A stretch of DNA of 64,000 bases from Branchipolynoe longqiensis (taxonomy: Eukaryota > Annelida > Polychaeta > Phyllodocida > Polynoidae): the NCBI GenBank assembly GCA_030323885.1, contig CM059193.1, positions 76,515,040-76,579,039 on the forward strand, given 5' to 3'. Position 1 is the stretch's first letter, and every line of letters starts with the position of its first letter. Both the position numbers and the translations under genes were made by a program. The notes below the pieces were generated by a model, which worked only from the letters and a program-made list of their open reading frames with translations, had not been told where the DNA came from and searched no databases. Of the stretch, positions 52,992-63,870 are shown piece after piece.

Positions 52992-54101
52992 TTAGTTGGT
53001 GAGCAGGCGCTTTGCAATGCCGGTAGGCTTTTCTAGTCGCTTGTTGTAATGTTTTGCAAACGACTTAGCCGTCTTCCAGCCTGCGTGCGCTAGGATTCTT
53101 TTGACAGAAATCCCGAGCAAACGTGCCTTGGAAACCATGGCACCTCTGGTTGAGTGGGAAGAGTATTTGCCTGTATCCACTCCAGCCAATTTCAACACCG
53201 TGATCGTCCATCTGGCAAGGGTGTCTCTTGAAATTGCATTATGTGGCTTTATGAAGCTCACTAACAGTTGTTGTGAGGCACGTAAGTCCTTAGTCTTGGA
53301 TATATAAGCCCGTATGGCTGACACAACACATAATTTACGATCCTCTGGGAAATAGTCTAAGTGAACCATAGATAAAGGGTCACCTAGTCTGTTCGATTTT
53401 AACAACTGTGCTAAATCAAACATAGCTTGTTTCTTGTCTATTTCTAATCCATCTAAGGATAATGTAACAATTGTTTGTCCTCTGTGTCCCGTTACTAGTA
53501 GTAACAAGACAGCTACCTTAAAACCTAATTGTTTTATATCTAACAAAGAGTTGTGAGGCCAAGCCTTAAACAACTTAAATACGATAGAAACATCCCAAAA
53601 GCGATTATATTTTGGTTTTGGGGGATTCCTTTGATAAATCGAACGAAGTAAATAATGAAGGACATAATGTTTACCAACTGTATCTCCCTCAATTCTAGGT
53701 AAGATAACCGATAACGCGCATCTGGCTGCATTGACCGCCCCAAACCCTAGTCCTTCATCCTCTAGAGAACGAAGAAAACGGGCCACTTGTGCAATTGTTG
53801 GATTTGTTGGCTTGACTTTCATTAGCAAACAATGTACACCCCATTTTCTTAAATATGTTGTGTACATTTTGACAGTTCCTGGCCTCCATGCATCGGCTAC
53901 TATTCTGTCTTCTGTAATTTTATCTAATCCAAATTGCTGTAAGTGTTTCCTCAGAAAAGGAATGCCAATAGGGGTGTCGCTGACACGTCGCCGTGAACCG
54001 ATAGCGGTCCGTGGTGCGTTAGGTTCCCGGACTTTCTTGGGAATCGTATATGTTGTTTTGCCAGTTGTGAAACTGCTGGTAGCCAAGGTTGCGTGTCCCA
54101 A
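52992..54101 (-). CDS. Tyrosine recombinase of DIRS-like element 2
   Basis: 369 codons, uninterrupted. Integrates the circular cDNA by phosphotyrosine chemistry in place of a DDE integrase. Catalytic residues visible: Arg207 in TGHRGQT, HxxR at His316-Arg319 (SSHSTRGA), His339 in LAHAGW, and the nucleophile Tyr352 in FAKHYNK. N-terminal SAM-like helical part contains WRPGTVKMYTTYLRKWGVHC (72-91). Start is the first Met, overlapping the end of RNase H-pol by ~150 bp in another frame. All key residues are present, so the enzyme could be active. Confidence 0.9.
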   Translation of the reverse strand: MGHATLATSSFTTGKTTYTIPKKVREPNAPRTAIGSRRRVSDTPIGIPFLRKHLQQFGLDKITEDRIVADAWRPGTVKMYTTYLRKWGVHCLLMKVKPTNPTIAQVARFLRSLEDEGLGFGAVNAARCALSVILPRIEGDTVGKHYVLHYLLRSIYQRNPPKPKYNRFWDVSIVFKLFKAWPHNSLLDIKQLGFKVAVLLLLVTGHRGQTIVTLSLDGLEIDKKQAMFDLAQLLKSNRLGDPLSMVHLDYFPEDRKLCVVSAIRAYISKTKDLRASQQLLVSFIKPHNAISRDTLARWTITVLKLAGVDTGKYSSHSTRGAMVSKARLLGISVKRILAHAGWKTAKSFAKHYNKRLEKPTGIAKRLLTN

Positions 54102-55407
54102 TCGGGCACGATCAGTATGGCGTGTGTCCCCTCCATGCTGATTTTTCTCACCACTCGGCTGATAATGCTAAACGGTGGGAAAATATAGAAATAATTATCT
54201 ACCCAGGTAATAGCAAATGCATCAACTTTCCAAGCATCCGGTTCAGGATGCCAAGAAACATAGCAGGGTAACTTGTTATTGTTTCGTGATGCAAACAAGT
54301 CAACTTCAGGTGTACCCCATTTTGCACAAATTAAGTTAAACAGGGGTGTAGAGAGGGACCATTCTAAATGGTCATGGAATTTTCTACTCTTATGGTCTGC
54401 AAGTGTATTTTGTGACCCTGGGATATGCGCTACAGTCAGCCAGACTTGTTGGGCCTGTGCCCAGTTCCAAATCAGTTTTGCTAACTGATTGCAAGGCTTC
54501 GATTTTGTTCCGCCCATATTACGGATATATGCCATAGCAGTAGTGTTATCAGTTAGTATTCTAACTTGTGATTTAGGTACCTTCACTAAGCTACGTAATC
54601 CCAGATAAATGGCACGCAATTCTAGCGCATTAATGTGGTCTAACATTTCATCGTCTAGCCATCTACCTCCTGTCGCTATCCCATCTTGATGGGCTCCCCA
54701 ACCTTCTAGAGAAGCATCAGTGGTAATTACTGTATTTGGTTCCGCCATGCGGATTGGATTGGGTGAATTTGCTATATGTTGCATCCACCATCCAATATCC
54801 TGCAAACCTTCTTCGGAAATAAACATTTTTCGTTCAAAATTGCCTTTAGTTCTTGCTAACGCTAAGTTTTTATCTATTTCTAGAGATTTAATATGGGCTT
54901 TCCCGTATAGAATAGCGGGTGCATAAGATATCATTATTCCGATAAGGACTGCGACCTGTCTAATCTTAGGTTTTGGTAACTTAAGAAGCTGGGTCGCTGT
55001 GGTCATAAACTTATTTAGTTTCTGTTCTGTTATCGATACTGTTAGGGATTGTGTATCAAGAATAAAACCTAAACATTTTAGTTGTTTTGTTGGTTTAAGC
55101 ACTGACTTATGTGGATGTACATAAAACCCTAATTTAGTGAGCAATGCACATAATTCCATAACTGCGTTTAAACAATCAATTTGTCTTGACACCATTATAA
55201 ACGAATCATCTATGTAAGGAAACATTATGTGACCATTCCGAGCCATGACTGAGAAAAAAGGCTTTAACAGTTTAGTGAACAAATGTGGGGCACAAGCTAA
55301 GCCATTTGGCATGCAGGTAAACTCATAAAGTTGGTCATCCCAAAGAAACCGGAGAAATTTCCGGTGTTGTTCCGCTATGGGAACCGTGTAATATGCATCT
55401 TGTAAGT
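53951..55407 (-). CDS. RT-RNase H polyprotein of DIRS-like element 2 (5' truncated by gap)
   Basis: About 485 codons from the gap. RT: LQDAYYTVPIAEQHRKFLRF, FTCMPNGLACAPHLFTKLLK, catalytic FPYIDDSFI, LGFYVHPHKSVLKPTKQLKC. RNase H: VITTDASLEGWGAHQDG, HINALELRAIYLGLRSL, RILTDNTTAMAYIRNMGG, AHIPGSQNTLADHKSRK (Asp, Glu, Asp and the His/Asp end all present). Downstream domain: WGTPEVDLFASRNNNKLPCY, WHPEPDAWKVDAF, FYIFPPFSIISRVVRKI, typical of DIRS/Ngaro pol. It copies the element's RNA. The frame was extended through N into CT-rich DNA by translation only; that part is not protein. Confidence 0.88.
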
Positions 55408-55907
55408 NNNNNNNNNNNNNNNNNNNNNNNNNNNNNNNNNNNNNNNNNNNNNNNNNNNNNNNNNNNNNNNNNNNNNNNNNNNNNNNNNNNNNNNNNNNNN
55501 NNNNNNNNNNNNNNNNNNNNNNNNNNNNNNNNNNNNNNNNNNNNNNNNNNNNNNNNNNNNNNNNNNNNNNNNNNNNNNNNNNNNNNNNNNNNNNNNNNNN
55601 NNNNNNNNNNNNNNNNNNNNNNNNNNNNNNNNNNNNNNNNNNNNNNNNNNNNNNNNNNNNNNNNNNNNNNNNNNNNNNNNNNNNNNNNNNNNNNNNNNNN
55701 NNNNNNNNNNNNNNNNNNNNNNNNNNNNNNNNNNNNNNNNNNNNNNNNNNNNNNNNNNNNNNNNNNNNNNNNNNNNNNNNNNNNNNNNNNNNNNNNNNNN
55801 NNNNNNNNNNNNNNNNNNNNNNNNNNNNNNNNNNNNNNNNNNNNNNNNNNNNNNNNNNNNNNNNNNNNNNNNNNNNNNNNNNNNNNNNNNNNNNNNNNNN
55901 NNNNNNN
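55408..55907. other. Assembly gap (500 N)
   Basis: Exactly 500 N. A round number suggests a fixed-size placeholder, so the real distance is unknown. Confidence 0.98.
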
Positions 55908-56500
55908 ATCCCTCTCTCTTCTCCTCTTTTCAGCCTCTCTCTTCTTCCTCTCTCCCTCTGTCTATCCCTCTCCATCCCTTCCCTCCTCTCTCCCACTTCT
56001 CTCCCTCTCTCTTCCCTTCTTTTGAGCCCTTCTCCCCTCCCTCTCCCCCTCTGTCTACCCCCTCCATCCCCTCCCCCTCTCTCCTCCGTCTCTCCCACTC
56101 TCTTCCCTTCTTGTGAGCCCTTCTCCCCTCCCTCTCTCCTCCTGTCTATCCCTCTCCATCCCTTCCCCTCTCTCTCCTCCTTCTCTCCTTCCCTCTCCCC
56201 TTCTTTTCAGCCCTTCTTCCCTTCTCCCCTTTCGTCTACTTCTCTCCACCCCTTTCCCTCTCTCTCCTCCTCTCTCCCTTTCTCTTCCCTTCTTTTCAGC
56301 CCCTCTCTTCCTCTCTTCCTCTGGCTACCCCTCTCTCCTCATCCCTTCCCTCTCTCTCCCCTCTTCCCCTCTCTCCCTTCCATTCTTTTCAGCCTTTCTC
56401 TTCTCCCACGTCCCTATTTCCAACTTTCCCTCTCTCTACTCAGTTCCCCCCCCCCCCCCCCCCCCCTCTTCCACCCCACCACCCCGACCTCAGTCTCACG
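55908..56500 (+). repeat. Pyrimidine-rich low-complexity tract
   Basis: CCCTCTCTCTTCCCTTCTTTT-like ~90-bp higher-order units with a C homopolymer near 56450. Frames through it are compositional. Confidence 0.9.
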
Positions 56501-56799
56501 CTCTGCTTACTGAGGTCTTTGCTGGATGAAGGTTGTTATACCTGTACATCACCCAGATCATTGTCTGATGACTCTAGAGAGATGTCCTTGTTAGACTGGT
56601 TTGTGTAACGTGAACTCAGAGCTGTTTCGTAATTATATACAATACCACAATCCTTCCACTATCTGGCAATCCTTTGTTCAAATGGAGTAATACTCGGGAG
56701 GCCTCCACAACAAAACTCAAGAGACTGTTCTACACCTTGTTAACTCTCTCATTGGAAAAGAGTTCCTGCCTCCTCAGTTCCTACTTTTGACTTCTGTTG

Positions 56800-56890
56800 A
56801 GTAATTTAAAGTTGCATAGTCAGATGAAATTTCAAATTTGAGAAAGTAAGACATTTATCTAGATTTTAATGTACATATCTAACTTGTCCC
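56800..56890. mobile_element. Left end of a TTAA-family MITE
   Basis: TTTAAAGTTGCATAGTCAGATG to TACATATCTAACTTG, cut by MITE C. Confidence 0.75.
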
Positions 56891-57718
56891 AGAGAGCGTG
56901 TATACAGATGAGAGAGACAACTCCCGCGAAAATCGGTAACACAGGCTACAGTGGCGTTCCTGGCGGTTAGTGTTGAACAAGCTTTGAGTTTGCCATACGT
57001 GTAGTGCAAAACATTTGTTTTTATTCAAAATTAATAGAAATGCAGAAGCCTAACCTTATCGATTTAATATAATCCTTTTGGTAAACATGTTTTCTATATG
57101 TGTACTAAGCGGCTTGTTTCTATTTGGTGTATTTTTTAGAGATATTTCACTTTTTCTGTAGGAAGATTGCACACGACCATTGACAATGCCTTGAGTTTGC
57201 CGTACGCGTAGTGAAAAACGTCAGTTTTATTCCAAATTAATAGAAATCCAGAACCCTAACCATATCAATTTAATATAATCTTGTTGGTAAACATGTTTCC
57301 TATGTGTATTCCAATCAGTTTGTTTCTAGGTGTTGTAGTTTTAGAGATATTTAACGTTTTCTGTAGGAAGATTGCTCACCGCCATTGACAATGCCTTGAG
57401 TTTGCCGTACGCGTAGTGAAAAACGTCAGTTTTATTCCAAATTAATAGAAATCCAGAACCCTAACCATATCTCTTTAATATAATCTTGTTGGTAAACATG
57501 TTTCCTATGTGTATTCCAATCAGTTTGTTTCTAGGTGTTGTAGTTTTAGAGATATTTAACGTTTTCTGTAGGAAGATTGCACAAGACCATTGACAATGCC
57601 TTGAGTTTGACAGCTGTGTCATATACTGTTCAACAACCACCACTTGGAGCGCCACAGTCGGCATCTGTTACATGGTGTAGTATGGGAGTTGTCCCTCTCA
57701 TCTGTATACACGCTCTCT
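56891..57718. mobile_element. MITE C: TIR AGAGAGCGTGTATACAGATG around satellite monomers
   Basis: ~90-bp diverged inverted ends (AGAGAGCGTGTATACAGATG, GACAACTCCC, GGTTGTTGAAC-like) enclose three to four monomers of the ~205-bp satellite in reverse orientation (56972-57610; TTTGAGTTTGCCGTACGCGT, GAGATATTT, GAAGATTGC). Third unrelated TIR family around the same core. Confidence 0.85.
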
Positions 57719-58121
57719 GCTTGTCCCCTCTCCCTCCTCCTTCCCATCCCCTCTCCCCCTCCCCATCCCCATCCTCCTCCCCATCTCCATTCCCCTCCTC
57801 CCTTCCCTCCTCCCCCTCCCCCTTCTCCCTTCCCTCCTCCCCCTTTCCCTCCTTCCACCTCCCCTCCCCCTTCTCCCTTCCCTCCTCCTCCCCATCTCCC
57901 CCACCTCCTCCCCCTTTCTTCCCCCTTCCCTCTCCCTCCTCTCCCCCACTTCCCCATCCCTTTCCCTCCTCCCGCTTCCCCCTCCTTCCCCCCTTCCCAT
58001 TCCCCATATACCGCATTCCCTCCTCCCATCCTCCCCCTCCCCCTTCCCATCTCCCCTTCCTCTCTCTCCCTCTCTCCCCCTCCCCCCTCCTTCCCCTTCC
58101 CTTCCCCTTCCCCTCCCCCTC
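57719..58121 (+). repeat. Pyrimidine-rich low-complexity tract
   Basis: CCCTCCTCCCC-like units; long frames on both strands are compositional (Pro/Ser or Gly/Glu/Lys only). Confidence 0.9.
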
Positions 58122-58474
58122 AATGAAATTATCAAATTTTCGAAAGTAAGACATTTATGTACATATCTAACTTACATACTGATGCATTCATTAAGCATTT
58201 GCTGCTGCATAGAAAGTTCATACTAAGTCAATTTAATAGAACCTCTTACTGCAAAAGCCAGTGGAGTCAAAATGTTGACAAGCACGCCCAAATTTAATTT
58301 GGCATGTTTTCACTTCTAATATCCCCCCCCCAAGTTATTTTTAAATCAAAGTTTAAAATTGTTGAATCAAAGTGACTTCAAACTTCAGTAAGGTAGATTA
58401 CAACGATCAACCTAATATAGTTATCTCAGAAAATGACAGAAATTGAAAAAGCATCGGACTATGCAACTTTAAGA
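58122..58474. mobile_element. piggyBac-like MITE (TTAA family)
   Basis: Left tip eroded; TATCAAATTTTCGAAAGTAA through CATCGGACTATGCAACTTTAA. Followed by a G homopolymer (~26). Confidence 0.8.
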
Positions 58475-58675
58475 CCTAAGTTGGGGGGGGGGGGGGGGGG
58501 GGGGGGCTCCAGGGTCAGAGGATGTGGGTTGTGGAGACGCGTCAGGTGTTCATAATCAAATGTTTATTTCCAGAGCTTTGTGGTCGGAAAGTCTGTCACG
58601 ATGAGCCCCAGGCAAAAAGAAACACCGACAGGGGCCCCCGTGACATCAACACTTCGTCGGCCAGATTGGTTGTTG

Positions 58676-58902
58676 GTTGGTTTGTGGAGTTACATCCTGG
58701 CAACATCTAAGGGGTCATATCGGGATGGACACTAACTTGTCACAGTGCACACTCATTGTGACTTTATAGTGCTGCCCCACTAGGAAATCAAGCCATTGGC
58801 ACCATGACCCGATATCCAACCCAGTCACCTTATCCTGACACTGAGCTAACTAGTCCTTTCCCTATCCTGTTAATGTCGAGCGCCATGCTAGGAAGCGACA
58901 GA
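58676..58902 (-). mobile_element. SINE family B, head missing
   Basis: GGAGTTACATCCTGGCAACA to CGCCATGCTAGGAAGCGACA. Confidence 0.75.
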
Positions 58903-59140
58903 CAGTCATCAGCCAGATATATCTCCTCCACCCCACCCCCACCCTCCCTCGCAAACACCAACTAGAATACTTCGCGGTGCATTTGCCGACTCCATGGATA
59001 AGCTGAACTCTTAGTTTGATCTTAAATAGTTGTTACCAATAATCTTTTGTTTGTTAAGTCGGTATACCTGTACTTGTCTGTTGACCCGTGTATAAGCTGA
59101 CTCGTAGCTTGACCGTGAATATCTGGTACAATCTTTGCAG

Positions 59141-59470
59141 GAGCGGGACATAGCTCAGGCGGTAGGTATAGTGTTCACCTGTGAAGGTGGGGGTCATCCG
59201 ATTGATCCTGCTTAGTGGACACATTTGCAGTTTGGTCTATTTTCCGTTCCAACCAGTGGTCCACAACTGGTTCATCAAAGGCTGTGGTATGTACTGTCCT
59301 CTCAGTGGGAAAGTGCATATAAAAGACCCCTTGCTGTTTATCGGAAAGAGTAGCCTGTGCGGGCAGTGAGATTCCTCCGAAGAAATATGTCAGAATAACC
59401 ATATGCTTGATGTCCAATTGCCGATGATAAAAATCAATGTCATCTTGAGGCGTTGTTAAATAAAACTAAC
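59141..59470 (+). mobile_element. tRNA-derived SINE, family A, near full length
   Basis: GAGCGGGACATAGCTCAGGC, GGTCATCCGATTGATCCTGC, TTTCCGTTCCAACCAGTGGT, GTGCATATAAAAGACCCCTT, ending GTTAAATAAAAC. Confidence 0.8.
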
Positions 59471-59564
59471 TTTCAAACCATGCAACTATCTATTGACTGT
59501 ATATAAGTCAACTGTCCTTTTTTGTGGAACTTAAATTTGGTGTTTAAAAGAAATCAGCAGAATA

Positions 59565-59902
59565 GTTTTATAGTCCGATGGCAGCATTAATTTCCTTAAA
59601 TCAATACAGGAACCGAAATTTGATCTTACAGATCCAACTTCTATACTGTTTCACTTATCAAGCATTTATTGCTGGGAATAAACACTAAGTAAATTTAATA
59701 GAACCTACAATATGGTGACCAGCATTTCAATGTGAATGCAAAAGCTAATTTTGCATTTTATTCACTTCAAATATCTCCAAAGTTAGCTATTTGATATGAA
59801 AGTTACTCCAGCCTGTAAGGTAGCTTATAAGTAAAACAATCAAACTAATAGTTATCTAAATATTATGGGAGAAACTCTGACCAGGAAACTTTAATACATT
59901 GT
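59565..59902. mobile_element. TTAA-family MITE, diverged
   Basis: AGTCCGATGGCAGCATTAAT, CATTTATTGCTGGGAATAAA, ATATCTCCAAAGTTAGCTAT; right tip GGAAACTTTAAT. Confidence 0.65.
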
Positions 59903-59929
59903 AACATATCAGGCAGAAGTAAAGTCAAG

Positions 59930-60255
59930 CTTATTTTATTTAACAAATGCCTTTGGAGCACATTGAATTTCATATCATCGGCTATTGATGTAAAAGATGT
60001 GGTTATTCTGACATATTTCTTTGGAGGGAACCCGTTGCCGCCACATAGGCTACTCTTTCCGATAAGCAGCAAAGGGTCTTTTATATGCACTTTCCCTCAG
60101 ACAAGACAGCACATACCAAAGCCTTTGATGAACCAGTTGTGGACCACTGGTTGGAATAGAAAATAGCCCAAACTGCAAATGTGTCAACAGAGCAGGGCTG
60201 ATAGGATGATCACCACCTTCACAGGTGTACACTTTACTGTCTGAGCTATGTACCA
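59930..60255 (-). mobile_element. tRNA-derived SINE, family A
   Basis: TTATTTTATTTAACAAATGC to ACTGTCTGAGCTATGTACCA; same body as 59141, inverted, ~460 bp away. Confidence 0.8.
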
Positions 60256-60436
60256 CTCACATAACATACAATGCATGCACAAACATTTGTGTGTTTGTTT
60301 CTATGAGGACTCTTTTTCTCCTTCTCTTCTTCTAATGGTAGAATCAAAGTAACTTGTCCATTTTCTTGATGAACATTGAAATGTAGTAAATATATCATGT
60401 ACATACCATCATCACCATCAGCGTCACCACCATCAG

Positions 60437-60620
60437 GAAGACCGCTGGTTTCCCGTGCGGAAGGTCATGGGTTCCATCTGTAGTCGGTTTAAAGTCTTAA
60501 ATAAACACTTTCAAAATTGTTGCTTGTCTCAATCTTGTCTGGTGCTCGGCAGTGCCAGGAAATGGCAAGGATTAGTTTTCGCGGCATTAGGATAATGTGA
60601 CTGAGTGGGATATCATGGGA
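60437..60620 (+). mobile_element. SINE family B, truncated 3'
   Basis: AGGAAGACCGCTGGTTTCCC, AAGGTCATGGGTTCCATCTG, GTGACTGAGTGGGATATCAT. Confidence 0.65.
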
Positions 60621-60649
60621 TGGATGATGATCATTATGTGTATACATGG

Positions 60650-61230
60650 ATCATTTTGCTAAACAATGTTGGTGAATTGTTAGTCTGATAAACAATGTTG
60701 GTGAATTTTAAATCTGATAAACAATGTTGGTGAATTGTTAGTCTGATGAACAATGTTGGTGAATTGTTAGTCTGATGAACAATGTTTGTGAATTGTTAGT
60801 CTGATGAACAATGCTGGTGAATTGTTAGTCTGATGAACAATGTTGGTGAATTGTTAGTCTGATCAACAATGCTGGTGAATTGTTAGTCTGATAAACAATG
60901 TTGGTGAACTGATAAACAATATTAGTGAATTGCTAGTTTGATTAACAAATTTGATGAACTTCTAACTGATAAAGAAGGTTGGTGAATTGTTAATTTGATA
61001 AACAATTTTGATGAATTTCTAACTGAAAAACAATATTGGTGAATTGTTAGTTTGATCAACAATCTTGGTGAACTTCTAGCTGATGAAGCAGGTTGGTGAA
61101 TTGCTAGTTTGATAAAAAAAAAAAAAAGGTGAATTGTTAGTCTGATAAACAATCGTGGTGAACTGTTAGTTGAAAAACAATATTGGTAATCTGCTAGGTT
61201 GGTCAACAATATTGGTAAACTGTTAGTAAA
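60650..61230 (+). repeat. Tandem minisatellite, ~28-bp unit, about 20 copies
   Basis: Unit AACAATGTTGGTGAATTGTT + AGTCTGAT. The left copies are near-identical; the right ones diverge (AACAATATTGGTGAATTGCT). Confidence 0.95.
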
Positions 61231-61556
61231 ACATTGGTTTTTAACTCGACAGTATCAATGAATGCAATAGGCCGACTGCACAATGACATCACTGTGTGCG
61301 CTACCTCCTACCCCCCCCCCCCCACACACACACTCACAGACCCCCACCAGCACACCATACTTCACCATCCCTCACTATACCCCCCGCCCTCCCCCCACCC
61401 CTCCAGGCCCCCACCACGTTTCACCGTAAGTGGTGACCAGTTCTGCAATCAGCATGTTCTGGGAGCAAGTAAGTCACGGGGTTACAAGTTCTGGTCCGTG
61501 TTAGGAGTAGAGATGTGCCAGCAACACCCACCACTATTCTATAGGTCTTATATAAT

Positions 61557-61736
61557 ATAGCAAAACATCTCTAACCAACCACCTCCACAGATCGACCACT
61601 CCCCTATATCGATCACATTTCTTTGGTCCCAAACGATCGACAATACAATAGAATTATAACGCTAAACCGACCACCTCCCTAAATGGACCATGTAAATTCG
61701 GTCCCATGGTCGGGCGATTTAGAGAGGTTTTACTAT
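61557..61736. mobile_element. Short mariner-type MITE
   Basis: TATAGCAAAACATCTCTAAC and GATTTAGAGAGGTTTTACTA are inverted, flanked by TA; the interior repeats TCGACCAC words. Confidence 0.7.
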
Positions 61737-61752
61737 ATATATATATATATAA

Positions 61753-62815
61753 GGCGAACGTTAGTGTTGGAGGGGAAGTCTCGGAATCTTTCGGGGTTAC
61801 CAATGGGGTCAAGCAAGGTTGTGTACTGGCCCCCACACTCTTCTCCATCTTCCTATCAGCAATGCTCGATGAGGCTTTCCGAGACATGGGGGATGGCATC
61901 TATATACAATCCAGACAGAGCACTGACCTATTCAATGTCACACACTTCAGAGCGAAGACCAAGACTACTTGGATAATGGTGAGAGAGCTGCTATTCGCAG
62001 ATGACAGTGCACTGGTTGCCCACTCTGCTGAAGAGATCCAGAAAATAGTGGACGCTCTCTCCGATGCATCAAAGAAGTTCAGCCTGAAGATTAACATCAA
62101 GAAGACGGAGGTGCTGTACCAACCCAACTCTACAAGAACCCGAGAGGTGGATATCATGGTTGACGGAAACAAGCTGAACTCTGTTCCGGAATTCACCTAC
62201 CTCGGAAGCACTATATCAAGTGATGGACGCATTGATGCTGAAATACAGAGGAGGATGGCCAAGGCTAGCGCATCTTTTGGCCGACTACACCAGAGACTCT
62301 GGAACAACCACCATGTGTCCATGCGGGTCAAAGGCAAGATCTACCATGCAATCGTGCTATCCAACCTACTATACGGAGCCGAGGCCTGGACAGTGTACAG
62401 ATGAAGGTGAAAAAGCTGCATGCCTTCATGATGCGACATCTGCGTTCAATCATGAGGCTAACCTGGAAGGACAAAGTGACAAATAAGGAAATCATCGAAC
62501 GGACGGCGCTGCCCTCTATGGGAGATCTTTTGATCAAAAAGAATCTCCGGTGGACTGGACACCTCATGAGGATGTCATCAGACAGGCTACCAAAGCAGAT
62601 CCTCTATTCTCAACTGTCTTCTGGTTACAGAAAGAGAGGGTGCCCTCATCTCCGGTTCAAGGATACCATCAAGAGAAACCTGAAGCTGATAGACATTAAG
62701 ACCGACTCATGGACATCACTCTCACAGCAAAGAGCTAAATGGAGAGTGGCAGTCAAGTAGTGAAAGCAGTCTTTGTCGCATCCCGACCAATGGCATGATG
62801 ATGATGATTATATAA
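61753..62815 (+). pseudogene. RTE-like LINE, second copy, frameshifted
   Basis: Starts at codons for GEVSESFGVTNGVKQG, so it is truncated further than the 46272 copy, and abuts a short (TA)n. RELLFADDSALVAHS is kept. A one-base loss near 62401 puts TGA after EAWTVYR; the remaining frame resumes KLHAFMMRHLRSIMRLTWKD through the C-terminus (62401-62760). Nucleotide identity to the first copy is very high, with about one substitution per 20-30 bases by eye. 3' end GATGATGATGATTATATAATG. Confidence 0.85.
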
Positions 62816-62934
62816 TGTTATGTGGGTCACAGAGAAAGACCTTGTGGACATATTCATAAAACTGTAAAACACTTTGGTGTGCTGCAGTTAGCAAGTACAA
62901 AAACTAACCTAAATTACAAATTCCACACCCGACG

Positions 62935-63235
62935 CGGAGGCCAAATCCGTAGAGTGCAGGCTTCTCATGTGGAAGGTCGGGAGTTCGAATCCTGGTCGAG
63001 TCAAACCAATGACTTACAAAATTTATACTTGTCACTTTATGGCCAGGCACTCGACAGGCAAGGACTGGATAGCTCAGTGTCAGGAACATGTCACTAAGTG
63101 GGATATTGGGTCATGGCCTGGTCTCCCAGTGGACGGAGCACCATAAAGTCACCATGAGTGTGCACTGCTGCAAGTTGGCAACTGTCCTGATATGACCTTA
63201 GATGTTGTTATGATGCAAAACCCCAAATAACAAAT
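62935..63235 (+). mobile_element. tRNA-derived SINE, family B
   Basis: CGCGGAGGCCAAATCCGTAG head, GGGAGTTCGAATCCTGGTCG box B-like, body to GATGTTGTTATGATGCAAAA. Region 63240-63570 shows nothing further. Confidence 0.8.
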
Positions 63236-63573
63236 ACATTACACCAAACCTCAAATCTGTTGTTAAATGGTACAGGAACTATGTAATCAGATAATTCTAG
63301 CATTCCAGAAGACACAATGTGGTTAATTAACCTGGGCTGAATACAGATAAGTTTGGTTAATAATCTAGACAGCCATGACGTTGTCAGTACGTGGACAAAC
63401 CTGGATTACATAAACCGTCTGCACAGCATCTCTGAAACCACAGTCTAATTCCCCACATAGTTGTGGCTCCAGGCATCTGAAAAGACTACCAGGCCCCAAT
63501 GACTGGCTTGTCTCTGCTACCTGGAATCTTTGATCTATGTGCTGTTGGGGGTATTACAAACAAACGAGGAGAG

Positions 63574-63870
63574 CAGGACGTAGCTCAGGCGGTAGAGTGC
63601 CCACCTGTGAAGGGGTGGGTCGTCCGATTGATCCTGCTCAGTGGACACATTTGCAGTTTGGGCTATTTTCCGTTCCAACCAGTGGTCCACAACTGGCTCA
63701 TCAAAGGCTGTGGGCTCTCCTGTATGTGGGAAAGTGCATATAAAAGACCCCTAGCTGCTTATCGGAAAGAGTAGCCTATGTGGCAGCAGTGGGTTTCCTC
63801 CAAAGAAATATGACCATATGTTTGAGGTCCAATAGCCGATGATAAAAGTCAATGTGCTCTCGAGGTGTTA
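63574..63870 (+). mobile_element. tRNA-derived SINE, family A
   Basis: GCAGGACGTAGCTCAGGCGG (box A-like TAGCTCAGGCGGTAGAGTG), GTCCGATTGATCCTGC, CAGTGGTCCACAACTGGCTC, GTGCATATAAAAGACCCC. Confidence 0.82.

Larger units (their letters stand above)
52507..55407 (-). mobile_element. DIRS-like tyrosine-recombinase retrotransposon (element 2), 5' end lost in gap
   Basis: Minus-strand element with intact-looking RT/RNase H and recombinase frames overlapping by ~150 bp, as in DIRS elements. The right terminal repeat is 52507-52592 and the ICR is 52732-52860. Gag and the left repeat should lie in or beyond the N gap; the DNA beyond the gap is pyrimidine-rich and shows neither. Confidence 0.85.

Noticed and set aside
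55393..58154. Long open frames on both strands rich in Ser/Pro/Leu or Gly/Arg/Glu
   Set aside because: They are pyrimidine-rich low-complexity DNA (and, in two cases, runs of N translated as X); no domain and no codon constraint.
60650..61230. CRISPR-like array
   Set aside because: Repeats are contiguous without unique spacers, and the window is eukaryotic; it is a minisatellite.
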